Shown here: positions 34,852 through 46,984 of the stretch, piece after piece | Layout of the letters: each line of letters opens with the position of its first letter | Position numbering within the stretch: the stretch's first letter is position 1 | Assembly: GCA_010909165.1 (NCBI GenBank) | Contig: MU008158.1 | Span: 1,389,478 to 1,453,477 of the forward strand | DNA length: 64,000 nucleotides | Source of the DNA: Anthoceros angustus | Taxonomy: Eukaryota; Streptophyta; Anthocerotopsida; Anthocerotales; Anthocerotaceae | Reading direction: 5' to 3' | Translations under genes and position numbers: made by a program | The notes under the pieces: generated by a model | What the model was told of the DNA's origin: nothing | Database searches by the model: none | What the model saw: the letters and a program-made list of their open reading frames with translations, nothing else

Positions 34852-37800
34852 TTGATGGCTCCTAAAAGAAAACCCACTGGGCCTGCTGGGCCGGGAAAAA
34901 AACAAGGATCTCTGGCTGAAGTTATGGCTAAGCCATATACAAGACAGCGTGTCAAATCCGCGGTTCCGCATACTGCAACTCATCCGCTGCAGGATGATGG
35001 TAAAGTTGATGGTGTCTTGGTGCACAGTAAAGGAACGTACTTAGTTCCCAAAAAAGACGTGCCCAAACCGCCAAGGCAATTTTCATCCAAGAAGGACGCT
35101 CGGCGGTGAGTTTGTTCGAGAAGAGGAGAAGGGTGGACACTCGACACTGGCTTTGGTTGAAGGTCCTCTTGCAGATTACTAACTATGTCGATTAAAGAGG
35201 GTCCAGTTGTGGGGAGAATGATTTCTTGATAGCATCCCATGGTTGTGAGTGCCAAACTGTCTGAGTCTAGAGATTTGTGCTGTTGAGCGATGCTTCTGGT
35301 GGCTTTTCCATACTGTTGTGGTTCGACCACAGTCATCACGATCAAGAAGTGCTTGATATGTTTTGAGAGGCTAAAGTGTGATGATCCGAAGATGACTTTG
35401 CCATGGGTATGGAGGAAATTGATGATGAAGCAATTTTGAGAGCGGTTGACCCAATAGTCCCGAGGGAGGCCGAATGATGCTTTGAGTGGTGGGAGGATAG
35501 GTCCGGCGGAATAAGCGGTGTCGAGTCGTCTGGGCCTTTATGAAAGTGAGTGGGGTCGGGGATGGGATACTCTGTTGAGGATATCCTTCACAAGGATCTA
35601 AATCTTATTCGATACCCTTTTTCCATCAAGTTCGAATCAAGGACAAGATTTTCTCCGAGAAAGTAGTGATGTTTTGACTTGTTGATTTTGACTTTTTCAC
35701 ATGGTGATTCTTGATCTCTCTTATGCGTTGATGTCTTCTTTCGTGGTTTTAACCGAATTTTAACAAGGAAGTGCATCTTGAACCAAAGCTTGGCAGTTAC
35801 GATGTTCGATGATCAACATGTTTCATGGAATTTTCCATGGGTCCCGAGCGTTGGTTGTCCATGAAAATCAAAAGGACCTTGGGATTGTGTCATGTCGAAA
35901 AGAGGTGAAGTTGATTTCGATGATGATGAGATTCTTTCGAGATCATCAATGCTCATTTGGGCGGGGCTCAAAAAGGTAATATTGTTGGTTTAGGGGTGCA
36001 CTTTGATTGTTCATTTATGGTTTTAAACAGGTCTTATGCCTATTGTTTGCGGTGTGCATATTTTTGCATGACCGGGTTTGGAGTTCGAGGTGGTGAAGAG
36101 TTACATAACCTCGTGGACTTCTCGTTCTCGATTCAGAGGACCTTTTGTTCGGTATGTTTTGGTTGTTTTGTTCATTGTATCTTGGCGTTTTGATGTTTTT
36201 GTCTCTTTTGCGGTGTATGACTTTCGAAAAATTATAAAGTGGACATGAAGAATTACCAGAGTGAGCATTTTAGTCAAAGGTCAAGATTTTCTGACGGATG
36301 TTATCGAAACTTTTAGAGTCATATTGAACACTCTCCCAAGTGTGCAAACGACAAAAATGTCAATTCGGGGTTTCTTCAATTCAACAATTGATAACCCAAG
36401 ATCAAATGTAAGTTTGTTGTTATTTGGGCTTAAGTTTTGTGGTTTGTATTTACTAAGCTTGTTTTTGGCTAGGCTTGGTATGCAAAACTCGTGTTTCAAA
36501 AGGAATGTTGTCAAGGTTCATGAAGACCATGGGTGAGCGGTGGGCTCGTTGGCTATTACACCAATAAGAGCTGGTAACAATGATTACACGTTTGACGATG
36601 GCTCGGTGCCTTCGATCTTTGGGAGAAGTGTGGTAGCCATAAAGCGGATCTGGATTCTCAAGGTAATATGTTTTGAAAGCTTGTGACATTTGAGTCCTTT
36701 GTATGTTCCTTCCGTTGATATGGTTTTTGAGATATGGTGTGCAGTCAAGCAAAAGCAGTGACAAGAGTCCTTGTTCACGGTGAGCATCCTATCGAGCTTT
36801 TGAAGCGAAGAACTTAATCGGATGCGGGATGATTTAAGGGTGTTCTTCCGTCAACATCCTCAATGTGACTCACGAAATTGTATTTTCTAGTCGGCTGAAG
36901 ATCGGCACCTTAGTGCAGTTAACAATGTAAGTGTTTGAGATTTGTTGCAAGTTTGTAGGGACTTGATCAAAATCGTGTCGACTTGTTTTTGTGTGTTAGG
37001 TCTGTAGCCCTCTGTTCATCATGAAAGCGGACCTTTGAACAATGTCAAGACCGAATCGAGTTTTCCGCACCATGTGGTCCACTTTGTCAAGTTCGAGTTG
37101 GTATTCGAGTTCCTTGGTTGCATCGCCATGTTGGATCTTTTAATCATCTTGGTCTCTGTTGTTATGGGCGGTGGGAGGCGTGGTGTTTTGGTTGCAAACA
37201 TACCTCCACAGCGATGGCCAAGGCATCGGATGGATAACAGACCAACAAGGTGTTCTAGTGAAATTCCATATGTTGACAAGGTTGATTCTTTGTGCATTTG
37301 TTTGTTTTCACTTCTTTTGGAGTTTCGATTATGTTTATCTTGGCGGTTGTGAATCCTGCGACTAGTGTAAGCAGCCTTACTGTCCCTCATTTCAACATTG
37401 ATATACGAGGGAAGTGGATGCAATGGTCCCTCTGTTGGAGGGCATTGTGCATAGTGAGTGTGATCATCCGAAGTTAACACCGAAATGTGTGTGGTAGCAC
37501 CTCTGGATATGTATTGCGACTGTGTTGCAAATGGAAATGGAAGTGGCTTTGAGCGGGCTTCGAGATTGCGCGAGTACGGAATTGGAGTATGATGAGCGAA
37601 GCGAATTGGAGTTTCGGCAAAAAGGATTTGGAGGCTCTTATAGAGAGACAGGCGCGGTTGAATTAGTCTCTAAGCAAAGAGAGAAAGCCCTTGAGATTGA
37701 GGCGGAGAAATGTGGAGAGGAGACAAGAGCACATTAAGCATCAAGAAAGCGGCGAGATAGAGCAAGAGGTTCAAGGCTGCGGTGGAAAAGAGAACGAGCG

Positions 37801-38068
37801 AAGAATGTGCCTCGAGATATTTGCACTGCTGAAAATCCAAATCCGATTGGTAAGTTTTCTTATGCTCTTTATTAATCAGCAGTACATTGAAAATCAATGG
37901 TTGTATTTTATTAGGTTGTCACCTTGCAGGAAGCCGGACAATTTCGTCCAAGTCCTCAGCTTCATCAATTGGTTGCCAATAATGATGCTGTACAAGTGCC
38001 AATCAAGCCAAGTGGTCGTGAAAATTACGTTTTCAATCTGTATAATTGTACAGTCAATTTCCCTAAAT
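34852..38068 (+). pseudogene. Crypton/KIAA1958-type tyrosine recombinase gene of YR copy 3
   Basis: Exon 1 starts at the ATG at 34,852 with a basic, proline-rich N-terminus (MAPKRKPTGPAGPGKKQ) and meets a GTGAGT donor at about 35,105. Recognisable exons follow: about 36,031-36,151 (FCMTGFGVRGGEELHNLVDF; the Arg fits the first catalytic Arg box), 36,261-36,407 (FFNSTIDNPRSN before a GTAAGT donor), 36,472 onward (VSKGMLSRFMKTMGER, then a broken stretch), about 36,610-36,660 (WEKCGSHKADLDSQ, fitting the His/Trp box) and an end with AKAVTRVLVHGEHPIELLKR. A last exon reads IKPSGRENYVFNLYNC before a stop at about 38,068. The order matches the recombinase domain of Crypton-derived proteins. The second Arg and the Tyr nucleophile cannot be placed, and frames are broken, so this copy is probably inactive. 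Such enzymes would cut and join element DNA. Confidence 0.6.
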
Positions 38069-38621
38069 AAGGTGAGTATCATTTCTTAAGTATTTGCTAT
38101 GATTATTTCCAGTGTTTTCTAGTATCAGCCTAATCACGGTTTGTGTGTCGCTTTGTTTGTAGGTTCCATTGTTGTTGAAGTAGAGTTCAATCTAGCGAGT
38201 TCAATCTATTCGGTATTTACTCTTCATTAGTTGAATTTGTATTTCATGCCATTACGGATATAGAAACTCGCAAAGAAAAGGTTTCTTTGTTGGTTTTTGT
38301 ATATCACGGATCCGCATGAATATTATTTAACGAAATGTTTTTGTCGATTAGCGATTTTGGTGGGATTTCTAGAATGAGCTTCTAGACCTGGTATTCACTT
38401 AGTCGTCATGTTTTCTACTCTAGTGCTCTATTTTCTACCTTGATGGTAGATGATTTTACCCCACTTGGATGGTTCATTGTTTTCTACCTTGATGGTAGAT
38501 GATTTTCTACTATATTGTAATGAATTTCTTATGGGTAAAACAATGACCAAAGGTCAATTCTCTCTCATTCACACTGCACCGAAAAAAATCAGGCGCGTGA
38601 GGCCCCGAGCGAAGCGACTTG

Positions 38622-38992
38622 CGTGTGTGTGTCCGGTGTAAGTGTGTGGGATAAGTGGTGTAGGCACCATCGCATGCATATCATAAATGTGATGGCGTGA
38701 GTGTAGAGATAGGATGGCATCATGGCTGCATAGGCCATATCGCTTAGAATACGGACAAGCACAATTAAGGCTCAGTGGCGAAGATCTCCGGCGTGTGCGG
38801 GCGTGATCACGGCCCTTCGGAATTCGGGCCGGTGATTAAGATCGGATGTAAGCTACAAAAGTCGACAATCCGTCATTAGGGCGGATTGTTGATCTACGAT
38901 TCAAGAGAAAGCATGACGGATCCAGGCGTTCTTGATTGCACTGTGTGCGATCCAGTGAATGTGTGCATAGGAGGAGCCGCTCAAATGGAGTG
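38622..38992 (+). repeat. Gypsy 5' LTR, right-hand part
   Basis: It matches 52,520-52,868 and 54,270-54,572: gtgtgggataagtggtgtag ... gtgtagagataggat ... caatccgtcatt ... ccaaatggagtgattttt. The left part of this LTR seems to be at 24,229-24,262, cut off by YR copy 3. The gag-like frames start right after it. Confidence 0.65.
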
Positions 38993-40305
38993 ATTTTGCA
39001 TCAACAATCCCCTTTGGTGAAGCCACACCAGGCGACAACCTTCGACTCGAAGGGTTCGACAGAGGAGCCAAGATTCGGGCGGCAAACGGAGGACGTTGAA
39101 GTCGATGATCCAAAGACGGTGGACCATACAGATAAGTCCATGGTAGATTGCCGTGAAAGCGTGTTGGACTATTCGCTGCTGTTTTATGCAGGCAGACCCA
39201 TTCAGGAGTGGGCCAACCTGGCGGAGCTGGAACCGGCTGATTTGTGGCAACGCCTCTGGGATGAGGTGATCGACAAACTGGCATGGTTGGCGGACTGGAC
39301 GCGGGGAGGAACGGACACCAACTTTGACGGCATGCCTTACATAGTCTCTCGAAGGGGGAGGGATTGACAGCAATGGTGTTGCTACGGTCAGGCTGGACGA
39401 ACGAAAGCACACCGAAATCGGAAGCATTCAACCTTGTTGCACGACCTCCCTCGGTTCCCAGGACAGGTGGTCAGTTTGAGTGGAGTCACACTCCTATCAG
39501 ATCCATTGATTTTGAAGAGAGTGGTGGTGGCGCCGGGGATGGAGTATGAACCAATACCAAAGAAAATGATGTGTTCAGTGTAGACACGTGAGTATGTCTC
39601 CGATTTTGAAGAGAAATTTAGATGGGCGATCGATGAGATGGTGCTCAAATATAAGTCCAATTCACCGAGATGGCACTTAGAAAGATGAGCACATTTCTGG
39701 CTCGTGAAGCTTTAACTTGCTATCGTGATTGTAAAGAAAAGATTTTGCAGGATGCTCATACTTCGCTGCGAATGAAACGGGCAAGGAAAGCTGCCAAGGT
39801 CGATGATGATGAACCAGGCTCATCGGATTCATCCCAATCTGAGGTTATCACTTATCTGGTGGACGAAATGTTCGTCAAGTTTGATGAGATGTTTCCAGTG
39901 GCGTCCGTTGAGAAAATCCAGAGTTGTAAGTTTGTGATCAAACCAAATGAGCCACTAAGATGCGTATTCACGATCGAAATGTGAAAGACACCAAGGTGAA
40001 AACCATGAGGGAAGCAACAAGAAATATATATTGCAGCCTTGCCAGAAGGCAGAGAGGGTGATCGCCAACTGCATATGTTACATGGGCATTATGAGTTGGA
40101 ACAGCCTACGAGATGGCCGCGAGAGAGTTATGAAAAGGAGATGCCGCCACCAATGCCTACCGGGAGGAGCACAATGTGGGAGGACATGCGATCAACACCC
40201 ATAAGCAAGCATGGGAAATCCCACTCATCGCGAGCACGTGGGGTGAACACTAACGTAAAGTCGCCTCGTCCTGGGGCCTCGACGCGCCCCCGCTTGATTT
40301 TTTAG
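38993..40305 (+). pseudogene. Gypsy gag-like region
   Basis: Three frames in series on the plus strand: 38,936-39,367 (WANLAELEPADLWQRLWDEV), 39,670-39,984 (charged, with RKAAKVDDDEPGSSDSSQSE) and 40,039-40,305. Position between the LTR and protease, and an acidic/basic composition, fit a capsid-type gag. No zinc knuckle is seen. The frame is broken by small indels and then cut at about 40,275 by YR copy 2; the continuation toward protease resumes near 45.65 kb. Confidence 0.5.
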
Positions 40306-42627
40306 GAGGAGGTAGATTCTAGAGAGAATTGACCAAATGTAATTATTTTTACTGAATAAAGTAAAATTTATTACAATAGGGTAGAAAATGCATAAGGTAA
40401 ATATAATTCACCATCAAAGTTGAAACCGGGGTGGTAAGGTAAAAATGGGCCACTAAGTGAAAACCATGTAGATCTAAAGCTCATAATAGAAATCCCACCA
40501 ACATCGTTAACTGGCAGAAACATTTCCCGTTAAATAATATTCATGCGGATCCGGATATACAAACCAACAAAGAACTGTTTTTGCGAGTTTTGAAATGGGA
40601 TGAAATACAAATTAAAATAATGAAGAGTGAATACGAATAGATTGGTCCGTTACTGGATTGATTGATCAACCTACATAAAAAAAGCGTAATAGGCATAAAA
40701 CTAAAAGCATAACAAAATCAATAATAAACCACGATACTTAATGAACATACTTACCTTATTTTGAAAATCAATCGGTATAATTATACATAATGAAAATATA
40801 ACTTTCCGACCACTAGGTTTCTTAACCAAGATAGCCGAGGCGATGAGAGAACGCAGACACACAAACCCCGGAAAAGAAGAACAAGCGAAGGGTTGATAAA
40901 AAAAGTTCGCTCAAATTGATTAGACAACTCAGGTTATGGCACGTACGAACTGGTTGATGGGGTATCTTAGCCTCTAAAGGCACAGCAAAATCCAAGGAAA
41001 TACTGTTACAGGTTGAACTAACTGCAATACACAAAAAAAACAAAGAGTGAAACAGTAACTCTAGAGAGCCATACCATAGACAAACAACAACAACAGAACA
41101 CACGGACATCACAAATGACAGGACAGATAAATAAAAGATATTTCACAATGAACTTTACAACGTGAACAAGACCCTTATAAAAAGAAATTTGAACCTTCAA
41201 ACACCGCAAAAACATTCCGCATCAATAACAGACAGTCGCTAACACAACTCACATCCTACTTGTTGCTCAAGATGCTTAAGGTCCAAAACTTATCAATTTG
41301 AACTTGTAGACAAACACCAAACGGATCACAAATGATTAAACATGCAAACCGTAGTATAGAATCACGCATGACAACGGGTCAGCAAGATCCACACGTACAC
41401 TCAACATGATTATCAAAGACCAAGAAGAAATTGGAAACATAGACACCTAAACTGTAGCATGCAAAAAAGGACTTGAAAGAAAACACAATACAACAGACAA
41501 GCAGGAGCCACACATACACAAACCAAACAAGTTTATGATACCTGACATCAGTAATAAGCGTAAAGAAATTGACCTCAATGGTCCGGGATGATGAGCTTTA
41601 GTCTCCTACCGCAACCATACAAGGTATAAGCGAAAGGTTCATAATACAAGCACATGGGATGACAACGCAACAGAGAGCAAAAGGTAGCTCTACAACGAAA
41701 TCACAATACGCAACAGGTGGCAAAAGCAACTAGACTGACAAACCAAACTTTCAATGTCAAGGCGATTCGTAACGACATAAGATACATTTGCCAAACTTGC
41801 TGTCAAATGGACTTTAATACTACACTTGAAACAATAGAAGCTGTAAGCAAAAGCAACATACAACTAGCAACAAAGATTTCAAAGATGTACAAAGTCCCAA
41901 GACTCAAACACAAAGCTTAAGAGATAAACAAAGAATCGAAAGCACAAAACATATCCATCATCAAAGGAAAAACTCGAACCAAAACGAGTCTCTCGTAAAA
42001 TAGAGAACACTTTTGAGATAGAAGCAAGCTATCGCAAGGCGAAAGCACACTTGGAGAACAGCAACATAGGAAAACACTATGAGCTTTCAAGACAGCCAAA
42101 TACAAGAACAGAGAGGAAACTCAAAACACCAGAAACCAACCACGCATCAATAGTGAAGGTCGCACAAGCATATTGAAAGCACATGAAAACAAACAGTGCG
42201 GGCTCAGAGGCTGGCATTGCGCTAGAAGCGGCGGCCTTTAAGTGCTAGGGACAAATTGCTTTCAAGTCCACCATGCATTTAAGAGTAAACAATGCGCGTG
42301 ACCTTACAGAATAACAAAGAAAGACAATCATGAAAAGCAGAGCAAAATAAAGAGAAAGACCTCGAAAAGAGCACACAGATATGGTAAGAACAAGGAAAAG
42401 AGCAAAACACCATAAGCTCTCAAACACAAGCGGCACAAGCTAGATCGGAGGACCAGACGCATTGCATCCACTCAAGCTCAAGCGCCCTAAACACAAATGA
42501 TCGCTCGAGCACAAATGATCGCGACCCACGAGTAAGACAGTAAACCTCAAAGCGACAACGCAAGAGAGAACCTCGCACAACCAGAAAGTATGATAAGGGA
42601 AAAAGACGTTGTAGGCAGAAGAGAGGG

Positions 42628-42635
42628 CTTTTATA
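42628..42635 (-). promoter_or_regulatory. TATA-like box in YR copy 2
   Basis: On the minus strand ggcTATAAAAGccctctc, the counterpart of the box at 14,255. Confidence 0.5.
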
Positions 42636-43779
42636 GCCTATGAAACCCTAACCTCTCTCACCGTCACGACAACCTCTCTACCTGCACTCACTTCAAATTT
42701 ACTAAACCTACGGTCCAAGGCCACCTCCGAACCTACCGCCATCGGATTGGTGAGTGCTTACCGCCAAACCCAACCCTAATTTGAATTCACCTAACCTAAA
42801 TCAACCACCAACACTGGAGCGTGAGCCAAAGCGCAACCAATAATATTGATACACGCAAAATCGATGGAAGCCTCTCGAATAGTCTACCTTCTCTTACTTA
42901 AGTCCTCCTGTCAGTCTTTTCCCAAGTGACTCGCTGCATCGCCCACCTTCGCCGGCGCCGCGCGATCGCCATGGTTTTGGTTTTGTGGGGTGTTGCTCGT
43001 TAGGGGTTGGTGGAACAGATGCCGCACCCTAGTTCCGCCTCGCCTCGAACGCTACCGGACGAAACCACCGGTAAGTAGTTTGTCTTCACTTCATTTCATG
43101 CCGCTTAAGGTCTTCGAGTGCAAGCAATTCACAATCGCAGGTATGTTAGAGCTCACGAATCAAGATTTGGTCCTTTTCTAGGGTGGGTCTTGCATCGTAA
43201 TCGTGCTCGTGTTTCTTTACGCTATACTCATCCATCGATGTCTCCGGCGCTTTACAGTGCGGCCAAGAGACGTCAAGGCACCCCACCATTTTGAATCAGG
43301 CGTAAGTTTCGCTCCTTGTTGCCTCGCCACGCTGGTCGCTGGTTTAGGCTTCTCTTGTAGTTTGGCGCCCTTCTCTCAATTTTAAACGCTCGCAGCCTAG
43401 GCCGAATGAAAAGGGTCTTTCCATCGCATCCCCTCGCCAACATTTGTACGCATCACTCACCCGATGTTATGTTATGCGTAGAAGAGACGCTTAGAAAGCA
43501 CCCCACCCACGCGTAAGTTGCTTGCTTGTAAGTTTCTTTCTTGCTCTTGTTGGCCCGATCTTCCTACGCTGGTGCTGGTTAAGGCTTGCTTGTGTAGTGT
43601 GTTTAGGCTTGTTTGTAGTGTGGCTTCTACAATCTTGACAGATTAGAAAAGAAACCTATGACCACCACCGCTTCCGGAAAATAGTAGCCTGTGGTGTAGA
43701 GAGGGGATCCAGTTAGGATGCCGCCACCGCGATTGCCAAGCCAAGAACTCGCACTAGCCGCAGGAGCATTACCTCCACT

Positions 43780-44300
43780 GGCCGGGCGAGGTCCACAAAT
43801 TTGATGGCACTCAAATCAAGCCAAGGACGCCAAGACGCCTCAAATGTTGTTGGAGCTTAAGTCCGTAACTTGAAGGCCCCGAGATGCGTAATCGAGTAAG
43901 AGATTGTTCACATCGACGAATCTAAATTGATTGTTTGGTTCGCAAATGGAAGACAGGAGAAGTGGGTCCGGGAGGAGATGGGTACCGTGAAGGAGGTGAT
44001 GGCAGAATCGCCAGCCGAAAGTTCCGCCACATCGAGACCGCACCGAAAGTGAAGTGAAGTCTACGCCCGTAGCGTGACGGACCCCGTAAGCTTGTTGTTT
44101 TCCAAGACGAGCTCGCAGCCCGCCACAGTGGCAATCGAAGTCGTGGATGGCTCCCGCGATTGTTGTTTTCAGCCGCAACCGCAAGAACGGGCGCCAGGAA
44201 AGAGAAGGTGATAGCGCCGCTAAGCGCATTGTTGGACAAATCGACGAGTTGAGTTCACCGCCGCCGTCGAATCGCAGCATGGCCCCCGCGTGAGTTTGTT
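43780..44300 (-). pseudogene. Captured leucine-rich-repeat gene fragment (copy 2)
   Basis: The minus strand reads LSNNALSGAI (about 44,220) and, further on, LQVTDLSSNNI (about 43,870), the same LRR pieces as in copy 1 but broken at other positions. Comparing both copies shows that many differences are 1-5 base deletions. Confidence 0.6.
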
Positions 44301-45640
44301 GCCGCTCGTAATGATAAAGTTTGTGGATCACGATGTCGAGGGAATGGGACCGGAGCCGGTTGTTGCAAAGTTGAGTCCGTGGAGAATCGGGCCGCCCGAG
44401 CCGATCGATGGGGCCTCGTGGAACCGATTCTCATGCGTCAAGGTAGTAGAGCGTAGGGATTGCGTAAACGCCTTTGGGAATCGCCTCGCCAATGCATTCA
44501 CCGAGGCGTTGATGAAGACCCCGCCGATTGCGTACCGGGTGAGGTGGTTGTCGTATGTCAATGAATTGGGTGTTGTAGATCTGAACACCCATGCAGTGAC
44601 GCGACATGGGAGTATGTCTTCGATGAAGCCATGCCCTTCCTTCCATAACCAAGAAGCTCGAAAGAAAACGAGCCCGGCTAAGTGTCTTTACTTTGACTAA
44701 CTTGAAACGGCATTGTATATAGGTCACTTGAAAGACACAAAGAAGGGACCAAAGAGTCCACCAAAGTGTAACAACTCCATCGCCAAGGTACCATAGCATC
44801 CAAGTGTTATCTTTTCTCCTTAGGTGGCCTGTCAAACAGTTCGTGGTCGAGGTTTGGTTTACAAGGCGGTTCGCTAGCTTTCGCCATTGTTTAAAACCTT
44901 TGCGCTTACATTCTTAAAGTAGTTTTTATCCTCACATCCATAAGTTTAAAGTCGCCAAGATGCCCAGACGATGTCGAAATCTAACAACAAGTTATCGACG
45001 CGCTTTCTATGTACGGCTCAAGGCCCCCGAAAGAGCCCGCCGATAATCGCTTGCGCTTCTAGACTGCTCAAAACGCATGTTTTTCATCAGAGAAAGTGAC
45101 ACCAAAGATGTAGCAGCGCAAAACATTACAGCTTAACAACCGACGATGTAAGGCAACGCAGATTTACAAGTTTTCTTGCATCAAGGTTGCAAAGCTTTCC
45201 AACGCTTGTAGGTTTCAGAGCCAAAAGGAGTTATTCGCACTCTTTGAGGTTAGTGCATGAAATGAAAATGAATTTGAATTCTAATTTAAGACATGTTTCG
45301 CTCCGTAAATATTCTCGTATGGATGAAATTCGGATAATTTTTCCATCCACTGGAAGATAATTAGAAAGTTGTAGTAAATAGTTAAGAGTATCCAAAGAAT
45401 TGTGAAAATCATATGACGTTAAAACCAAGCATATAGAAATGTAAAGGTGCTTTCATCGAGAAAGAGGAAAAGAATTATAAGCCGGTGCTCCAAGCAACAA
45501 CTCTAAGATTAACAGACCCCTGGCCCCGCCTCATAAGAGAAGGCGCTGCCTCGGCCGCGCCCCCTACGCCTGTGGAACGGACGCCGGGCGACGGCTAGAA
45601 CGTCTCGCCTTAACGCCTCGACCGCTGCCGGTGATGCCCT

Positions 45641-46222
45641 CCGCCCGGGCTCCCTAATACGCAGGATTCGCCGCCAAAGGACCGAATGGCCCATAGTGCC
45701 GTGAGCTCCAAAACGCCGACAAGTGTGTTTAAGATGTGGGCCGCGACAAGGCGATGAGTGTGAGCATCGGGTTACGGGTCAAAAGAAAAGAAGCTTGCAT
45801 GTGGTAAAACCGCACACTAAGTCGCCGGTCGGCAAGCCCATCCCGAGCTCAAGCCCAAGGGCCTAGGAGATCGAATACAGACAAGCAAAACGGTGTGAGT
45901 TACACGGCACCGTCAGTGAGGTACGGCCGCAAGAGCATGGCCATGAGCGTAAGCATAAAGAAGGGACGTCGCGCAAAACATATGATTCGGACGAAGATGT
46001 GTTTGCGTTGATGACGGAAGGGTCAAGTCAGGTCAAAAGGGGGAGCATTGATTTCGGCAAGGATGTGAAAGTGAAGACTGGTTGGGGTAGGAACCAGTTG
46101 AGAATGCCCAAATCCTTCGTGCATTCAGAGGAGGTAGCTCAATGCGTAAATTTAGAAAAAGCCATGGATGCACCCTTGGTAAGTTTGCGTGACCTGGGAA
46201 TTCGGACAACCGCTCACAAGCA
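45641..46222 (+). other. Gag-to-protease junction region of gypsy element
   Basis: The broken frame continues on the plus strand (a frame at 45,999-46,259 with GSIDFGKDVKVKTGWGRNQL). It is probably the gag end or the N-terminal side of pol. No named motif. Confidence 0.4.
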
Positions 46223-46687
46223 ATGCGGGCATGGATTAAGAAGGAAGCCATTGAGTTGAACATGGTTTGCTTGTCACCACGTGGTGATCATCTAAAACCA
46301 GCAGCCAGGGGGAAAGGTGGCATAGCGTTGGTGAAGAACCAAGAACGAGAGGTCACTGTCAATGGCTTTGCACCGGAGTGTGTGCTAGTAGACACTGGTG
46401 CAGATCCAGTGCTGCTTGGGGCACGGGTGCAAGAGGCGCTCCAACTGTATGGAGACAAGTTGAAGCCATGTGAGGTACGGATCACCACATCTGCAGGTAC
46501 CAAAGAACAGGTGATGGGGATGACTCGCGATCCGATGCGGATAGAGTATAAGCCGGGAACAGCAGACGCATGTGTGGTGGAAGTGCACTGTCTGGTTTCA
46601 GATGCACGAAATTATGATGTGTTGTTAGGAGCGGATGCCACGCATGGACCAGAATGGGGTGGATCCCGCACTGCGGGCATTCTATAG
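46223..46687 (+). pseudogene. Gypsy aspartic protease
   Basis: An open frame of 154 codons with VLVDTGADPVLLG (the DTGA catalytic motif, about residues 52-64) and, 70 residues later, DARNYDVLLGADA (the second hydrophobic-Gly motif of retropepsins). It would cut the polyprotein. It is preceded by a charged stretch and followed by a frame break. Confidence 0.75.
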
Positions 46688-46984
46688 GCCAAGATGGCGG
46701 ATGGAGATTTCACATGTTGCCGTAATTCCTCCGGACATGAGGAGGCATGGTGAAAGATCAAGAAGTATGTCGGCATTCACACGGCAGGAGTGTTCACCGA
46801 GGGAGGTGTGGGAAGAGAAGACTGCACGACACGAGGTGTCGAAGAAAGCACCACATCGAATGATGTATGAGTCAGACACCACCCGTGAAGGAAGCTTTGG
46901 AAAGAGAGCGATTCGCAGAAGATGCAAGTATGGCGATAATCACCGAATTGTCCGGAAAGAAGCCCAAGCGAGCATCATAGGAAT

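Larger units (their letters stand above)
24263..38620 (+). mobile_element. YR element copy 3 (large, two-gene form)
   Basis: The left end resembles copy 1 (gaggcgcagtcgaggtctg, then ttataactctttttctc) and the right end matches copy 1 (ggtcaattctct, then aaatcaggcgcgtgaggcccc). Both ends carry GC-rich GAGGC words. Without the CACTA element inserted at 28,984-32,722 it is about 10.6 kb, twice the short copies. It carries a multi-exon minus-strand gene near its left end and a spliced tyrosine-recombinase gene near its right end, so it looks like the autonomous form. It appears to sit inside the 5' LTR of the gypsy element. Confidence 0.65.
40275..45640 (-). mobile_element. YR element copy 2 (short derivative, inverted)
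   Basis: A reverse-complement match of copy 1 at 11.2-16.6 kb, including the T-rich tract (here A-rich, 40.3-42.6 kb), the TATA-like box, the LRR fragment and the GC-rich outer end (45,500-45,640). Small indels distinguish the two copies throughout. It interrupts gag of the gypsy element. The junction at about 40,270-40,310 reads ggggcctcgacgcgccccc then gcttgattttttaggagg. Confidence 0.78.

Noticed and set aside
11205-45640. A single giant transposon with 5.3-kb terminal inverted repeats
   Set aside because: The two arms sit in different hosts (between the CACTA transposase halves and inside gypsy gag), and a third, direct copy lies between them, so they are independent insertions.
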